From Trichoplax sp. H2 (lineage: Eukaryota > Placozoa > Uniplacotomia > Trichoplacea), in the NCBI GenBank assembly GCA_003344405.1, contig NOWV01000051.1, forward strand, positions 186,001-250,000: a DNA stretch of 64,000 nt, read 5' to 3'. The position numbers and the translations under genes are program-made. Below are positions 1 through 12,612 of the stretch, piece after piece (position 1 is the first letter of the stretch; every line of letters begins with the position of its first letter). The notes below the pieces were generated by a model. That model saw nothing but the letters and a program-made list of their open reading frames with translations. It did no database searches and had not been told where the DNA came from.

Positions 1-1610
1 CACTTGCAAAATTATTGTCCGGAATTGTGTATTCCATACTTGGTACGTACAAGACATTACTATTTTCTACTAAATCGCCCATTATTTGTAATAATATCTA
101 ATAACCAGATCCATGTGGAGGTAATGTATCTTTTGTTGGTTTACTATAATGTTATCAAAAATTTCCAATATTTGTTATATAGGAACATATTATACATACA
201 TGGAAAGAAGAAGAAAGTGAATTCCATAACGATCTCATTAAGTTGTATCTTCAAGAAGTAGAAAACGAAACTGTAAAAAATTCCAATGGTATTGTATATA
301 GTATTTCATCAATATCACATCGACAGACATCATAACATTACAGAACTCAATTTGCTATTTCTGTCATAAAGAGTCAGAAAATGCTTCTGTTAGAGCAAGT
401 AGACAGCGTCTGGTAATGTTTCTTAAGCAGTCCAACCATTATACGCCTCAAAGCTTAGTTACATTTTTTCCAACATCAAGTAAGGACTGCATAGTAATGT
501 TTACAAATGTCGTTGAAAAATGTCAGAGATCAATAACATGTACGTTGTTGCTGCTAGGGTTATTTGAAGAGAGAGCATTATTGTTGGGACGTCTTGGTCG
601 TCATGATCAAGCCTTAGCAATTTACGTTCATGTAGTAAAAGATGATAAAATGGCTGAAGAGTAAGCTTAATGATTAATTATATTTAATGTTTATTTTATT
701 GTCGGTAGTAAACAATTCAGACAATGATACTTTTGCTTTAATGTTTTTGCTGTCCAATCACATAGGTACTGTTGGAGACATTATAATAGTGAAGGTAGTG
801 GACATAATGAGGTAAGTGTAATTAGACGCAGTAAATTAAACTATGAAATTTTTGCCTGTAAACTGAGTTATTGGCTGATGCTAAAACTATTCTTAGGTCT
901 ACCACCACTTCCTTAGAATGTACCTCTCTCCGCCTGATCCGAAAGGATTAGGCATCAAAGTGGATATACCTAAACTTGAACCAAATGTTAAAAGAGCTTT
1001 AGAAATACTAGAAAAATATTACGATCGTATTAACACAGCGGAGGTATCAAACATTAAGGAGTGCGAATTGTCATCTAGGTAATAACTGTACAATTTTCTA
1101 TAACGCAGGCATTAGTCCTTCTGCCTCCTACTATGCAAGTGAACGAGATTGCCTCCTTCCTTATGAATGTGGTTGAAGATCGAACCTCACGACGTCGTAA
1201 TGGTCTCATATTAAAGAGTCTGCTGTATTCGCAACGTCTGCAAGTATGTCATATGACAGTACAGCACTCGTCGTTGCATGCTGATGAATCATAATCTAGC
1301 AATTTGAAACGTTTACATCTATCTGTCACGTAGGTTCAAGAGTTACGAATGCAGTACAGGAAAAACTCTTCAAACATATCGGAAGATAAGTCATGTCGTG
1401 TTTGTGGTCAAAGGATCGGTGTCAGGTAGAGCGCTTTACTGAACTCGTATTGTAGTCTATAATTATTTCTCGACGTCTACCCTTTTTTTATGCTTTCCTA
1501 TCTGATTATCGTTTGTCCTGTACGTTTTATTTATTAGTGCATTTGCCCGTTACCCTAATGGAGTTGTTGTTCATTATGGATGTTGTACGGATCTTAAAGT
1601 ATGTCCTTGA
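1..1610 (+). CDS. VPS39: VPS39/Vam6 HOPS subunit, C-terminal 281 residues, nine exons, 5' end outside window
   Basis: VPS39 is a subunit of the HOPS complex, which tethers late endosomes, autophagosomes and lysosomes before fusion. Exons are 1-42, 183-288, 378-479, 558-660, 766-811, 897-1043, 1109-1243, 1334-1425 and 1538-1610; all junctions are GT-AG and the total (846 nt) stays in one frame to TGA. The family is recognised from CPELCIPYL followed by EHIIHTWKEE, LFEERALLLGRLG, HDQALAIYVHVVKDDKMAEE, RMYLSPP and the C-terminal ARYPNGVVVHYGC block. The end of the protein carries the Vps39-type zinc-finger remnant: a CRVC pair in exon 8 and HYGC in exon 9. The N-terminal CNH/beta-propeller half must lie left of position 1. 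The intron at 480-557 is 78 nt with no in-frame stop, so retention would add 26 residues. Identity is very secure; the 479/558 splice is the least certain. Confidence 0.95.
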
Positions 1611-2240
1611 ACTTAACAAGCCTCATCAATCAACGCTATGTTATATTTTCTGAGATGAAATATTTTTTATATTTTGGAAGATAAAAATTTTATAACTATT
1701 GTATAATATATGATTTCACTCAATATAATACATTGTGCTACGCACTATACTATACAAGTAGTGATATTCCAAATATCGATTATTGTACGACACTGTCTTA
1801 AAGTTTATCTGAAATGTGCAACTGATTTATTTTATTAGCGAACTTAGTGTAATTAATTTGTAGAGAAGAAATTATTAGACAATTGCGTATATTTTAACGT
1901 TTAATATAAACCTTGTCATTTTGGCTTGGATAGACTAATTAATCTGTCACTCCAACCTGAAATAAGAATGTAGGCCTGTATAGCATACCAAAAATGTAAT
2001 CACTTTGGTATTTTCTCGACGTACCTAATATTTTTGATTGAGAAGCGTGAATATGGTAGCTTTTCTCTGTAATGTTATAAAAGCCAATGTACAGCAGAGA
2101 ATTAATAATCAAACTGCAATTGATCAGGGAATGGTTTTAATTTTATTTAATATCAATCTCACGGAATGATTATTCCAATTCTGGTTATACGATATCACTC
2201 GTGTTTTGTAGAGCATGCAATTCTATCGTGCATGGTGTAA

Positions 2241-2246
2241 AATAAA
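2241..2246 (+). promoter_or_regulatory. Candidate poly(A) signal of VPS39
   Basis: AATAAA about 630 nt after the VPS39 stop codon; it is the first canonical hexamer downstream that I could find. The distance is long, so cleavage could instead use a variant hexamer closer to the stop. Confidence 0.35.
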
Positions 2247-3221
2247 ATACAAGGTGTTCAGTTTCGACCCGGAATTGCTAGAAACATTGAAAGTTTTTTC
2301 GTTTACTATTAATTGAACGTGATATTACTTGTTAGGCTTAGAATAAAATTTTAAGTATGGTATTTATTTTAATCAATTAACTATTTATTATTATTAAATT
2401 TATAGTTAAAATATCATGGTGTATTTAGAAGTACTTGTACCAAGGATAGTGATGCATTACTAAAATTTCCTGTAGCTAACTAATATAAGAGTACTTAGGT
2501 ATCGTATTCTATATGAATAATGAAATGGATATAAGAATTTTTTAATAATTACGTCCGCAACAGTGACACTAGTATATATATATATTATCACTATTTTCTC
2601 ATGCCGTACAAAGAGTATTACAATACACTCGTAGAAGAGATGGTTGCTGTTTCTTGCAGTTAAAGTCGGAAAATAAATAGATTACGAATAGAAAATTGTA
2701 ACAGCTAAAGGTAAGCGCTAGCAATCTCTGTTGTCACGTTATTTTGTTACGCTAAGATAAAGGTAGCTTTGAATTACTTACTATCTATGATCCTATATAA
2801 TTGTAGTTTAATGCTACACACGTACTACCGAATAAGAAGCGACTCAAAATCATAAGGAGAGCTTACCTAAATCTTGACGCATACTTAAAAAATATTATGT
2901 TCTATAATCTTTCTTCATCTACCCATTGAAGTATTTTAACATAGATAATGCAAAAGAATACTAAATTTAATGTAAAGTTATAGTTTTGACGGCCAATGAT
3001 TTTCTGTAAAGAAATAATGAAATGGTGTTCTTAACCGTAAATTTAGAGAAGCAGATTCTGTATAAAATTTGCTAATATTAGCCTTCTTATACAGAAATAC
3101 TGATATAAATGTTTCCGAAATATTTTCAGTATATTTATCACTTTATTTCATTCCAACACCAAACCAATTACGCATGGCGATGAAACTATTAGTAGATACG
3201 TACGACAATATAACTGCTTAA

Positions 3222-3227
3222 TTTATT
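3222..3227 (-). promoter_or_regulatory. Candidate poly(A) signal of OATP-A
   Basis: On the minus strand this reads AATAAA, about 230 nt beyond the OATP-A stop at 3458. A second copy lies at 3142-3147. Confidence 0.35.
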
Positions 3228-3457
3228 GAGAAATTCGCAGGATACAAGCATAGCAGAGTGAATTATTTAAAAGAAACAAGTAAAATTATACCTAGCACCT
3301 CTAGCGGTGACAATCGTTAACTACTATTATGCTTCGTAGTTTAAGCTTTAGATCATTTTGTTGTTAATGACATTACGCTTTCGGTTCAGCTACCCTAAAG
3401 ATCTCAATCAAGCTGTAGCATTTTGCGTAACACATAACATCTATGTGTAATTAATAG

Positions 3458-6400
3458 CTACAGCATTCTATTCTCTTTTTCTTCTTCCTCTGTAGAATTC
3501 CTTTTTGTATCATCATGTTTATAATATCGCCAACTAATAAAGAAACAAATAGCGCCTAAAAACTTGATAACCGCAATTGTTCCCACAACATGGTAAGAGA
3601 TAGACCTGCTATCATATACCCAACAAGTTGATGACCCATCACAATCCTTTGTCCACAAAGTACATGAGCGATCAATAAATGCACCAACAATAATTGGACC
3701 AGGTATACTAGCTATTAATCTTAAAAACACCCAATTAAAACCCATTGCATATGCTCGCTGACTTTCTGGTACACTCCTGTATTGCATGGTTGAAAATGAA
3801 TCTGAGTGAGTTATTAGTGATGATAGAAAAAATTATAACGATTGCCTTCGTTTTATTGCTAAAAGTTCTAGATTGCTTTCCCAAAAATGTTAATAAATAT
3901 GTAATATTGCTAGTTGTTATTCTAAAATTGTATACAAATTAATAATGTATTACATAAAGAGGGTAGGGTACTAAGTACAGCTTCGATTCTGTATCTTTGG
4001 TTATTAGACTCAATTATGTTATTTTTAAACGCGATAAACATCTATATTTTTTAGGTATATAGTTGTAAATACTTATAGTAAGTATTTAAGATAATTGTAT
4101 TACCTTAGCATTGCCTCTGTTGATGGTACGATTTTACTGGCAGCAGCTGCGATTGATATAGTCAAACCAATGGCGAATGGTGTTAAATATGGACATGGTT
4201 CAGTGCATGCTCCACTTACAGCATCGAATCGTACCGTTGTTTGATTGACATTTTTAATACAGCTACAATTTGCATAGCTCTATATTATTATAATCAATAA
4301 TAACGTTTTAGTCCTTGACAATAGCTGTATATGGTTTTACATTGCTCTATATCACTTATAAGCAAGTAATACTAATCATACAACTATATTTCTTTTAGGC
4401 GCATGTTAATACTTTTTACTCCTTGCGTTATACAAATTTAATTTAAGTTATTCAATGCTATCAATTTACCTAACTGAGCATGTAGTTACTTAATTTAATC
4501 TACATAGCTCTATAAATTATAATTAAGGATAATGTTTTATCTCTTAATAATAATTTTATACAGTTTTACATTGCTCTATGCCACTTACATGCATGTAACG
4601 CTAATTACACAACTGTATTTCTTTTCGGTGCATGCATGTTTATATCTTTTATTCCTAGTATTATACAAATTTAGTTTAAATTATTAAATGCCATAGATCT
4701 AGCTAATTGAGCTTATAGGTACTTTATCTACTATTCAAATTAACAGCTGATTGCTGCAACACTACTTAGGATGCTGAGTTTTAATTAAAATGTAGCAAGA
4801 TTTTAAATCAACGAATGTGTTAATTGCCGGATGTTTTCTATCAACTTTTATTAAAAAATGTACCAACAAAAAATAGAAATATTTCCTAGTAGTAGATGTA
4901 TAGAACTTACGGTGGTTAAATATGTGGGATTATAGATGCCACTAGTACAACCGGCATGGCATGGCGAAAAGTAGGTTACTCCATCCACACCACATATAGG
5001 ATTGAATTTGACGCCTTTACACATGCAATCATTATTACATGTAGCAGCTAGTATGGGTTTACCGAATCTAATTACATATATTGTGCATTAAAATCAAATG
5101 TTATGATCAAATATGAACAAATGAAAATAACAGTAATTCCACACAGTAAATGCATTAAAGTATATTGTATTTATTTCAGACACAGTAGACTATGAAAACC
5201 TAATGTACGCGATCTTACATTAAGTGTACTCTCAATACTTGATTGTAGCAAATGTTAAAAGTAGGTGCGCTGATATCATTTTAACTGGCGAATTGGCTAG
5301 ATTATCAATATATTCCATTATTGGATAGTAGCACTTGACAGCAGGTTGTATATTTTTAGCTATATTGTATTTACTTCAGACATGGCAGACTTATAAAAAC
5401 CTGCTGTATGCAATCTTAAGTAAAGTCTCAATAGTTTGTTATTGTAAATACTAAAAGCAGGTGCGCTGATGTCATTTAACTGCGGAATTAGTTATATCAC
5501 CAAGACCTTCTGATAGTGTATTGGATGATAGCACTCAACTTAGTTGGCTATAGACCATTTTTTGTTAGCTATATTATATTTATTTCAGATACGTGATTAT
5601 AGCAAATACTGGGCCTTAAAAGCGGGTGCGCTGATGTCATTTTTAACTAAAGAATTGTCAAAATATCAAGATATTCCAGTATTGGATGGCAGCATTTGAT
5701 TATAGACTGTAATATAAACAATGCCTTACATGTAACTGATATTCATAAATTATCAGGTAAACGCCTAGGAAAGCAAGTAGATTTATCTAGTTTAAATATA
5801 AATTTCTTATTGCTACTACGAGCTGGATCTTACTAATATCTTAACACGATACGCTTGCAAAACTTTAATAATTCATAAATTTTGGTATGTAGCATGATTT
5901 ATTTTTATACTAATTTATCACACCGAATAATAAAAAATCTTACTCTGGTATAGATGATGTCGGTGTTAAAGGATAAGCACTGTTAACACCAGCAAATGGA
6001 AGATTTTCACAGCTAAACAATAACCAAAATGCCGCAAGAACATCAATGATACTTAAAATCATGGTTAAGAAAGTAGCTTTCGATCCGTTCATATTAAATA
6101 CTCTCATGAGAATACCGCCCTAGAATTTCAAATCAACAGATGGAATCATACAGATTGCATTCATATTATGATATATAATAGAACATAAATTCAAAATTGA
6201 ATCCAGTAACATTCATTATCCTATTAAGTACGTATCTAGAAATTTTTAAAAATAGCCACTACCCGATCTTAAACAATATGATGGATTTCTATTCACTGCT
6301 TATTCTATTGATTTATAACTTCAGTACTCTGCATTTTAATATCCCTTACCAATAACATTCCTGTTGCACCACCACCTAACCCAATATAGCCTAGAATCGA

Positions 6401-7805
6401 ACTAGCCTCATATGCTGGCAAACGAAATTGTGCCTCAAGAATTTTAACGAAAAATAATCCAATTCCGGAAACTACTATATATTCAAATATTAAACCAGCT
6501 ACCAGCAACATATACGGCACATTAGTGATTAATTCTTTCGTTGCTTTAGGGATCTCCTTAATGCTGTGACCATATTCGTTATCAACTTTAGCTGTTTCTG
6601 CAGCTTCTTCTAGACGTAGCCTTTTAAATTTCTTATATCCAGGTAAAAATCGTGGAAATCCAAATAGCGGTATTGAAATAAGAATAAGGCCACCACCAGC
6701 GATCAGAAATAATATCCACCAGGCTCCAATCCACCGTGCATCGAATATAGTAATACCTTAGATGCGTATACCAAAAATTGAATGGCATCATGTTACTAAA
6801 CTATGTTGGAAATATGTTTATGCTTATGATGCCTATGATGTAATGCCTATGTTGGCAATATATTAATTATTAGTAAAGAATAGCCAATCGTTCAAGACAG
6901 TTCAAGATCAGCTATGAATTAAATGATACACTATTGCTCTTCTGCTGTATTACGTCTAGTCTATTCTATTACAAATATTTATATGTGTTATTTAACCATT
7001 CTAAAATTTGAACTGCCTATAAATTTTCGACATTGCTAAGTTTATAATTGATTTTACCTTCAGGTGGAGATTTTGGTGTGTTTATATAGATTGTTAAAAT
7101 ATTTCCTCCAGCGATATAACCGATTGATGGACCAAGTGTTGATACCGTCATCATCGCTGCGATATACATGGCAGATGATTTTGGGTGGACATTTTCGCTG
7201 ACATAGGCGCATCCAATATTCCACAATAAGTTATTACCGGCTCCCATAATTAATTGACCCAGTATAAATACGAAAAAGAAATTTCGAACATAGGCATTAC
7301 TACCTACTGATTCTGCTGCGCATACTTCAGCTGCAAAAGATGCCGATTTAGCAACACATAAGTCAGTATAATTTGAAGCTGTACTGATAGGCTGATATTC
7401 GCCAGCAAAGAAATGAGGTAAGGAATAGACGATAGCGCCAATTCCGGTAGCTAATGCACCAGCACTTAAAAATCGACCCTTATGTCTTTGACCAGCATAA
7501 TAACTTGCAATGAAACCAGTTACAGCGGCAGAAATTTCTTCACCTGCTGGTAAGCCGCCGACTTCTGTACTTCTTAGATGAAATCGCTTCTCGATAGAAC
7601 TAACAGTAACACCTACAAATCCTGATATCATCATTCCGGAAACAAATACTTGCAAACAGACGATAAAAATTAGGCACCACCGATGATTTAAGAATTGTAA
7701 GCATTTAGGACGGAATGGGCCATAGCCAAAGTAAGATTCTTCTGGCTCGTTATCATCCGCAGTTTGCACGTTGCTTATGGGTTTCTCTTTATCTTCGATA
7801 CTCAT
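3458..7805 (-). CDS. OATP-A: solute carrier organic anion transporter (SLCO/OATP family), six exons, 660 aa
   Basis: A sodium-independent uptake transporter of the plasma membrane for large amphipathic anions, by family knowledge. Minus-strand exons are 7805-7058, 6756-6350, 6119-5944, 5067-4911, 4279-4104 and 3776-3458; all GT-AG, summing to 661 codons. The OATP signature appears at residues 255-267 as DARWIGAWWICFL, with Cys where the family usually has Gly. Exons 4-5 encode the large Cys-rich extracellular loop with a Kazal-like core (CNN.CMC then NPICGVDG and SPCHAGC). TM1 begins near CLIFIVCLQVFVSG; the cytoplasmic tail is acidic and ends ENRML. The ATG at 7805 was chosen because the in-frame TTG at 7820 is not an initiator and the tail aligns with OATP-C. 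OATP-C is nearly identical through exon 1 (about twelve differences over 230 residues). Introns 3 and 4 contain tandem duplications. Length is normal for the family. Confidence 0.93.
4272..4730. repeat. Two-copy tandem repeat (about 230 bp unit) in OATP-A intron 4, overlapping the exon 5 acceptor
   Basis: Copies run about 4272-4501 and 4502-4730, sharing GCTCTATA, TTTTACATTGCTCTAT and ATTTCTTTT blocks. The first copy includes the AG acceptor and the first eight bases of exon 5; the second therefore carries a decoy acceptor (ATAG then AGCTATG on the minus strand) inside the intron. Confidence 0.75.
5158..5705. repeat. Three-copy tandem repeat (about 190 bp) in OATP-A intron 3
   Basis: Three diverged head-to-tail copies, each with a TATATT(G/A)TATTTA(T/C)TTCAGA block, a G(C/T)GGGTGCGCTGAT-like block and an ATTGGAT(A/G/-)(G/T)..AGCA block. 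All lie within the intron at 5943-5068. No coding content is apparent. Confidence 0.7.
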
Positions 7806-8033
7806 TTTGAAAATTTGCAATATCGAAATAGGCCTTTACATGAATAAGAATTGAATCGTAAACATCATTTAATTTGTAGATATTTATTCCCCTATTTTCC
7901 AATTCCATGTAAAGTTAGCTCAGTGGCTGAAGTTGATGTCAACATGTAATGTCCAGATATTGTATGTGAAATTGAATTTAGTTACTCTTAATAATTGTTG
8001 ATCAATCAATACATTCGGAGAGATACATTTAAT

Positions 8034-8240
8034 AGCGATTGTGATTTCCATACATAAGTATTTATGATATTATTTAACTACAATTTTTATACTAATGTGG
8101 GTATCTTGATTGACTGGAAGATATATCTAGTGGTTATTAGCGATTGAGACCTCTATACAAAAATATTTACAATCTTGTTTAACTGAAATTTTTATGTTAA
8201 TGTGGACATTTCGATCGACTCGAAGAGTGTGGACTAGAAA
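8034..8240. repeat. Two-copy tandem repeat, about 105 bp
   Basis: Copies begin at 8034 and 8139 with AGCGATTG and share TTTTTAT(A/G)(C/T)TAATGTGG followed by a GACTGGAAG/GACTCGAAG block. Confidence 0.65.
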
Positions 8241-8629
8241 ATATCCTTAAGCAATAAACAGCCGTTGATATGTCGGCAATGTATGTATTTGGATCAATCA
8301 TCTTTAAAGTCTATCATGTCGAGAACTAGTAAACTAAGGTATATGGTCACTTTTCACCTTGACTCTTGCTCAGTTGTACGTCGATGGTAAATCAACAAAC
8401 CGTGAAGATAATTTCTGCGATGATTTTTAAATCTTCTAGGACTAGGGTGTGGCCCTTTAGCCATTAATTATTTGATATACAGTAGAGCTGTAGGTTAGTA
8501 AAAATTACTCAGCGCATTAATTTCAGTCGCTACAATAAATCAAGCATTGATCGTAATACGCTGGCATTGCTTTTAAATTTGCCATCATAGCATAGTTTAT
8601 ATTATTTAAATGATTTAGAAATAAACTAT

Positions 8630-9060
8630 TTCATTTTAAGATATAATATAATGTCAAAATTGATCATGGCAAGATAACAAGCAGTTAAAAGACTAATTGT
8701 CAACTCCAGATTTACGATGACCCTTGCAAACTATCGCTAAACAGCTAAGCCTTCAAATATGTACAGCTATTCTATTTGGAAACGTATTATAATTCTCGTC
8801 GAATTGGTTAGTTTTTCAAGCTGGCAATATAGCTAACTATTTTCTAAGATAAAATCAGTATCAAAATTGATCATGAACACGTAAGACAACACGCAGCTAA
8901 AAGGCTATTTATTTATCAGCTCCAGAACTACGAAGGTCCTTGTAAACTACGGCGAGATAGTCAAACCTTAAAATATATACGGCTATTCTATTTTGAGTAC
9001 GTATTAAATTCAAACCAAATTTGCCTGATTTGTCGAGTTAGCAATATTGCATATTATTTA
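8630..9060. repeat. Two-copy tandem repeat, about 207-220 bp
   Basis: Copies share TCAAAATTGATCATG (near 8653 and 8860), AGCTCCAGA/AACTCCAGA, CTTG(C/T)AAACTA, ACGGCTATTCTATTT/ACAGCTATTCTATTT and a TAGCAATAT-like end. Confidence 0.7.
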
Positions 9061-9554
9061 AGAAAATTACCTAGATGGTTACAAGAGACGGTAATCTTGA
9101 TATTGACCAAACTAACTTGATAACCCAAAATATTCTTTTAGGCTTCCGATCTCAACGATGTAACAACCAAACAATATTCTAATTTAGAAAAAGGCAATGA
9201 TTTATATTAAAATTTTTTAAAGCTTTCTCAGATTAATCACGTGGCATTTTCGACAACTCATAAAAAAATAAGCTATTCAGTAATCAATAATTGAAAATTT
9301 ACACGAAGAGATCACGATGTAAGCATAGCTACCCAATAACAATTAATATTTACCGTACCTGCAGGTGATTTTTTATGTAAATCAGAATTTTTATCTATGC
9401 TCTAGCCTATCCATTTGTAAATAATCAATTACATTTATGAGATAATACTTTATAGCTATGTTAGAATGTAATTAACTGAATAAAACTTCATTTAATTAAT
9501 TAGCTTTCTCTCGCGTAGTTCCATTTATTATTACTAAAATACAGAATAGTAATG

Positions 9555-9965
9555 CGGGAGGAGTCTAAAGTGGGTAGAAAACTTTCCGATCTGACGATAA
9601 AAGTGAAAAGATTTTTACCTGTTAAAGCTCGAAAAAATGATTACAAACTTAATTGGCTTATTATAACAATACTAATCAGGTGAAAAATAAACTAATTAGA
9701 AAATAGCTAAATTAAATTCTTTACTGCTGATCTATTAACTTTAATCTATTCCCTACAACACAATACGGTAACTTATAGTAGCGTAGTAGGAATCTTAAGC
9801 GTGTAGATGGCTTTCTGATCTGATGATAAAGTGAAAAATTAGTACGAACTTAATTGGCTTACTATAATGCCAATCAGGCGAAAAATAAATCATTAAAAAA
9901 AAGATTAAATTGAATTCTCTACTGCTGATCAATTAACTTTAATCTTATTTTCTACAATACAATAG
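9555..9965. repeat. Two-copy tandem repeat, about 200-228 bp
   Basis: Copies begin near 9557 and 9785 and share TCTGA(C/T)GATAAA, AACTTAATTGGCTTA, CAATCAGG(T/C)GAAAAATAAA, CTGCTGATC and TTAACTTTAATCT. Confidence 0.7.
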
Positions 9966-10169
9966 CTTTAATTATACCTGTTGATAGAGTTGAGAAGTTT
10001 AATAAATGATATTCAAGTTTAGCTCTTTGCAAAGTGAAATTTAAGCAAATATTTCAGACATGCGTGTTTATCCTAATAACATGATCGTCTAATATATCTT
10101 GTCAGCATTTTTATTTAATATTACATAGTATAAAGTAATCTATCATATACTATGGTAATTTCTTCAAGG

Positions 10170-10370
10170 GTAATATTAACCTCGCTCCTAGCTCTATATA
10201 CTGCACAATCGTATAGTGGCTATCAAGACAGACTATCAAATATAGTAATTGTACTAAATGATATTGATTTGCTCAAGATTAATATTAATTTCATTTCCAG
10301 TTCTAAATACAGTCTATTAATAGCTATCAAGACAGACTATTAAATAAAGTAATTGTACTAAATTACATTA
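10170..10370. repeat. Two-copy tandem repeat, about 104 bp
   Basis: The block GCTATCAAGACAGACTAT followed by AA(A/T)TA(T/A)AGTAATTGTACTAAAT occurs twice, near 10217 and 10321. The short open frame at 10152-10343 is a by-product of this repeat. Confidence 0.75.
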
Positions 10371-12582
10371 TTTATCCTGACAAATAACTTTAAAGTTGAG
10401 TTATGGCGTGATCAAATAATGATAACTGCACTCTAATTTTTTATTCATAAGGAATACATCTTGTAGTTGACATGTAATTTAATATCGTATAAAGTAAAAG
10501 ATGGTTTACTCTAAGACGCTTAAATACTATTTTCTTATTCTCTGTATTTCAATATTATGGACTCTTGCAGATCCATTTGAAATCCTTTGGCAACCACCAA
10601 GATAAACTGCTGGTGCAGATATGCTGTCAAAAATATTTATCTTTGTAAAGTTATATTGCAAACAATGCTGCTTTAATAAACACTACCTTGATACATTTTT
10701 TAAATCATTTACTATATTATATTTAACAATATCATATTCCTTATAAAATGTCATTTTTGTCAATTTGATCTTATTTGACCGATGAAACATAAAATTATAA
10801 ATACAGGATTAATATAAATATAAAAAAATTGTAGACTTGTTTACTCAACAGATGCTGAGAATCGTTACGAATAGCCTAGCAGGCGATGCACCCATTCTGT
10901 TTGCTACTCTGTAGGATAACTACATCAATAAGATTGTTGATTTGATTTCTTGTTCCGATTATGTACTCTTACAAGCATGATGGAGTTATTCCTAAGGAAC
11001 TCATATTACAGAAGCATATTTGGTAATTTTTATTAATCGAAATAAACGAAATAACTTTTATTTTCTAAGTATGTAGATATATATAGAGAGAAGCATATAC
11101 TTCTATCGCTAAATATATTTACATATATACAAGCACGGTACTATCTACTCTATTTCTACAGTAAGCCGGTATATTAAGGCATAAATTAATTCAGCGATTT
11201 TCAAGACAATACTTATTTTCTCTCATTTTTATCAGCAAAATATTTTGCATGGTATGGAGATAATTACAGTAGCTTGTACAATATGTAAATATTGTACAAT
11301 ACTGCTTGATTAATCATGTATGAGCAGGAATGAAATAAATTATGCCATTGATACTAAAAATTAGATTATATTTAATATTGCTGCGCCTAGAATTAAATCT
11401 ATCGGTTAGAATAGGGATATGCAATCCGTGGATAGTAATCATGTTAGTAACATATTAATTAATAGGGTTGAATACTTTTACTCCGGTCCTAAACTGCTAT
11501 GTAATACATATGTCAGTACATTGAAACTATAGTGTTAGGGATTAAATGAAAATATTATTAGATATTTACAGAACAACACTCTGGCACAATTGGTATAAGA
11601 ACGGTACTATGGAACTATAACTCAAGCAAATTAAAGATTTGGATATCCAGCCGGGATAGTAGAAGCTATTAAAATGTCCTTAATGTCAACGATAATCGAT
11701 AGAAATGCTCATGAAGTATAATTAGCAATATTTATTATATATATAGTTTTATAGCTACACCATCTTAATATATAATGGCCTCATTCAGTACTAAAGTATA
11801 TATATCAAAATGAATATTCTTATTCTCTCTATTGATTAAGATTAGGAAATTGCATAAAGAAATGATTGAAGTAAATAATATGGTAGGATATTAAAATGAC
11901 TAAAATATTTATAATACTCTGTAACTGATGTATCAAAACCGATCTTAATTCACCGTCAACATTCTTGCTGTACTAACACCTACTACTATCTAGCTTAAGA
12001 TTGGACGTAATTGATATGCTGATTATAGAAATGGAGATTCAACTACTTTTACTTGACGAATTTTCTAATATTTCTTCATCGCCTGCTACTTTCTTATACT
12101 CGTTTTATAAATGATGAAGAAGCCTATCAAGCGGTGTTGGTACTGGAATAAGACTTACAACATCGATAGGAATAAATGATTATCTCCCGATCTGTTATTA
12201 AGGTGAAGAAAGGACTTCAAAATATCTAAAGACACTTTGCACTATGGATTGATGGATAAATATGCCAACATCATTATTTCTGCCTGCAACAGTTCCTATA
12301 CTTATTGTTCAACTATAAAAAATCTCAACCGATTCCTGAGCTCCTAAGTAAATAATTTTATATTGTCAAGATTGGAGCATAAAGGCTAGTAAAGTAATAA
12401 ATTTCCACTAGCTATCGTATGAAGGTAAGGTTAATTTTGATGTATTCTATTTCTATTACAGTAATTTACTCGCTTCTTATTAGAAATACAGTATTAAGAC
12501 TAACAGAATTATACGATAGCAATATCATTTATCGCAACATATAATTATTTGTATAAAATTCGATAGAAGCTACGATATTTTG

Positions 12583-12612
12583 CCTTCGGTGAAAATTTTC
12601 CACCGCGGAAGG
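12583..12612. repeat. Imperfect 30-bp palindrome
   Basis: CCTTCGGTGAAAA faces TTTTCCACCGCGGAAGG, giving a near-perfect hairpin with a three-base bulge. It is GC-rich compared with its surroundings. No gene is attached to it. Confidence 0.5.

Larger units (their letters stand above)
1611..3457. other. Intergenic, convergent 3' ends of VPS39 and OATP-A
   Basis: AT-rich DNA between two convergently transcribed genes. It holds the 3' UTRs and the candidate poly(A) signals listed separately. I see no coding sequence, RNA gene or clear repeat here. Confidence 0.6.

Noticed and set aside
7806-7820. Upstream extension of OATP-A to the TTG at 7820
   Set aside because: TTG is not a normal animal initiator; the ATG at 7805 aligns with the start region of OATP-C.
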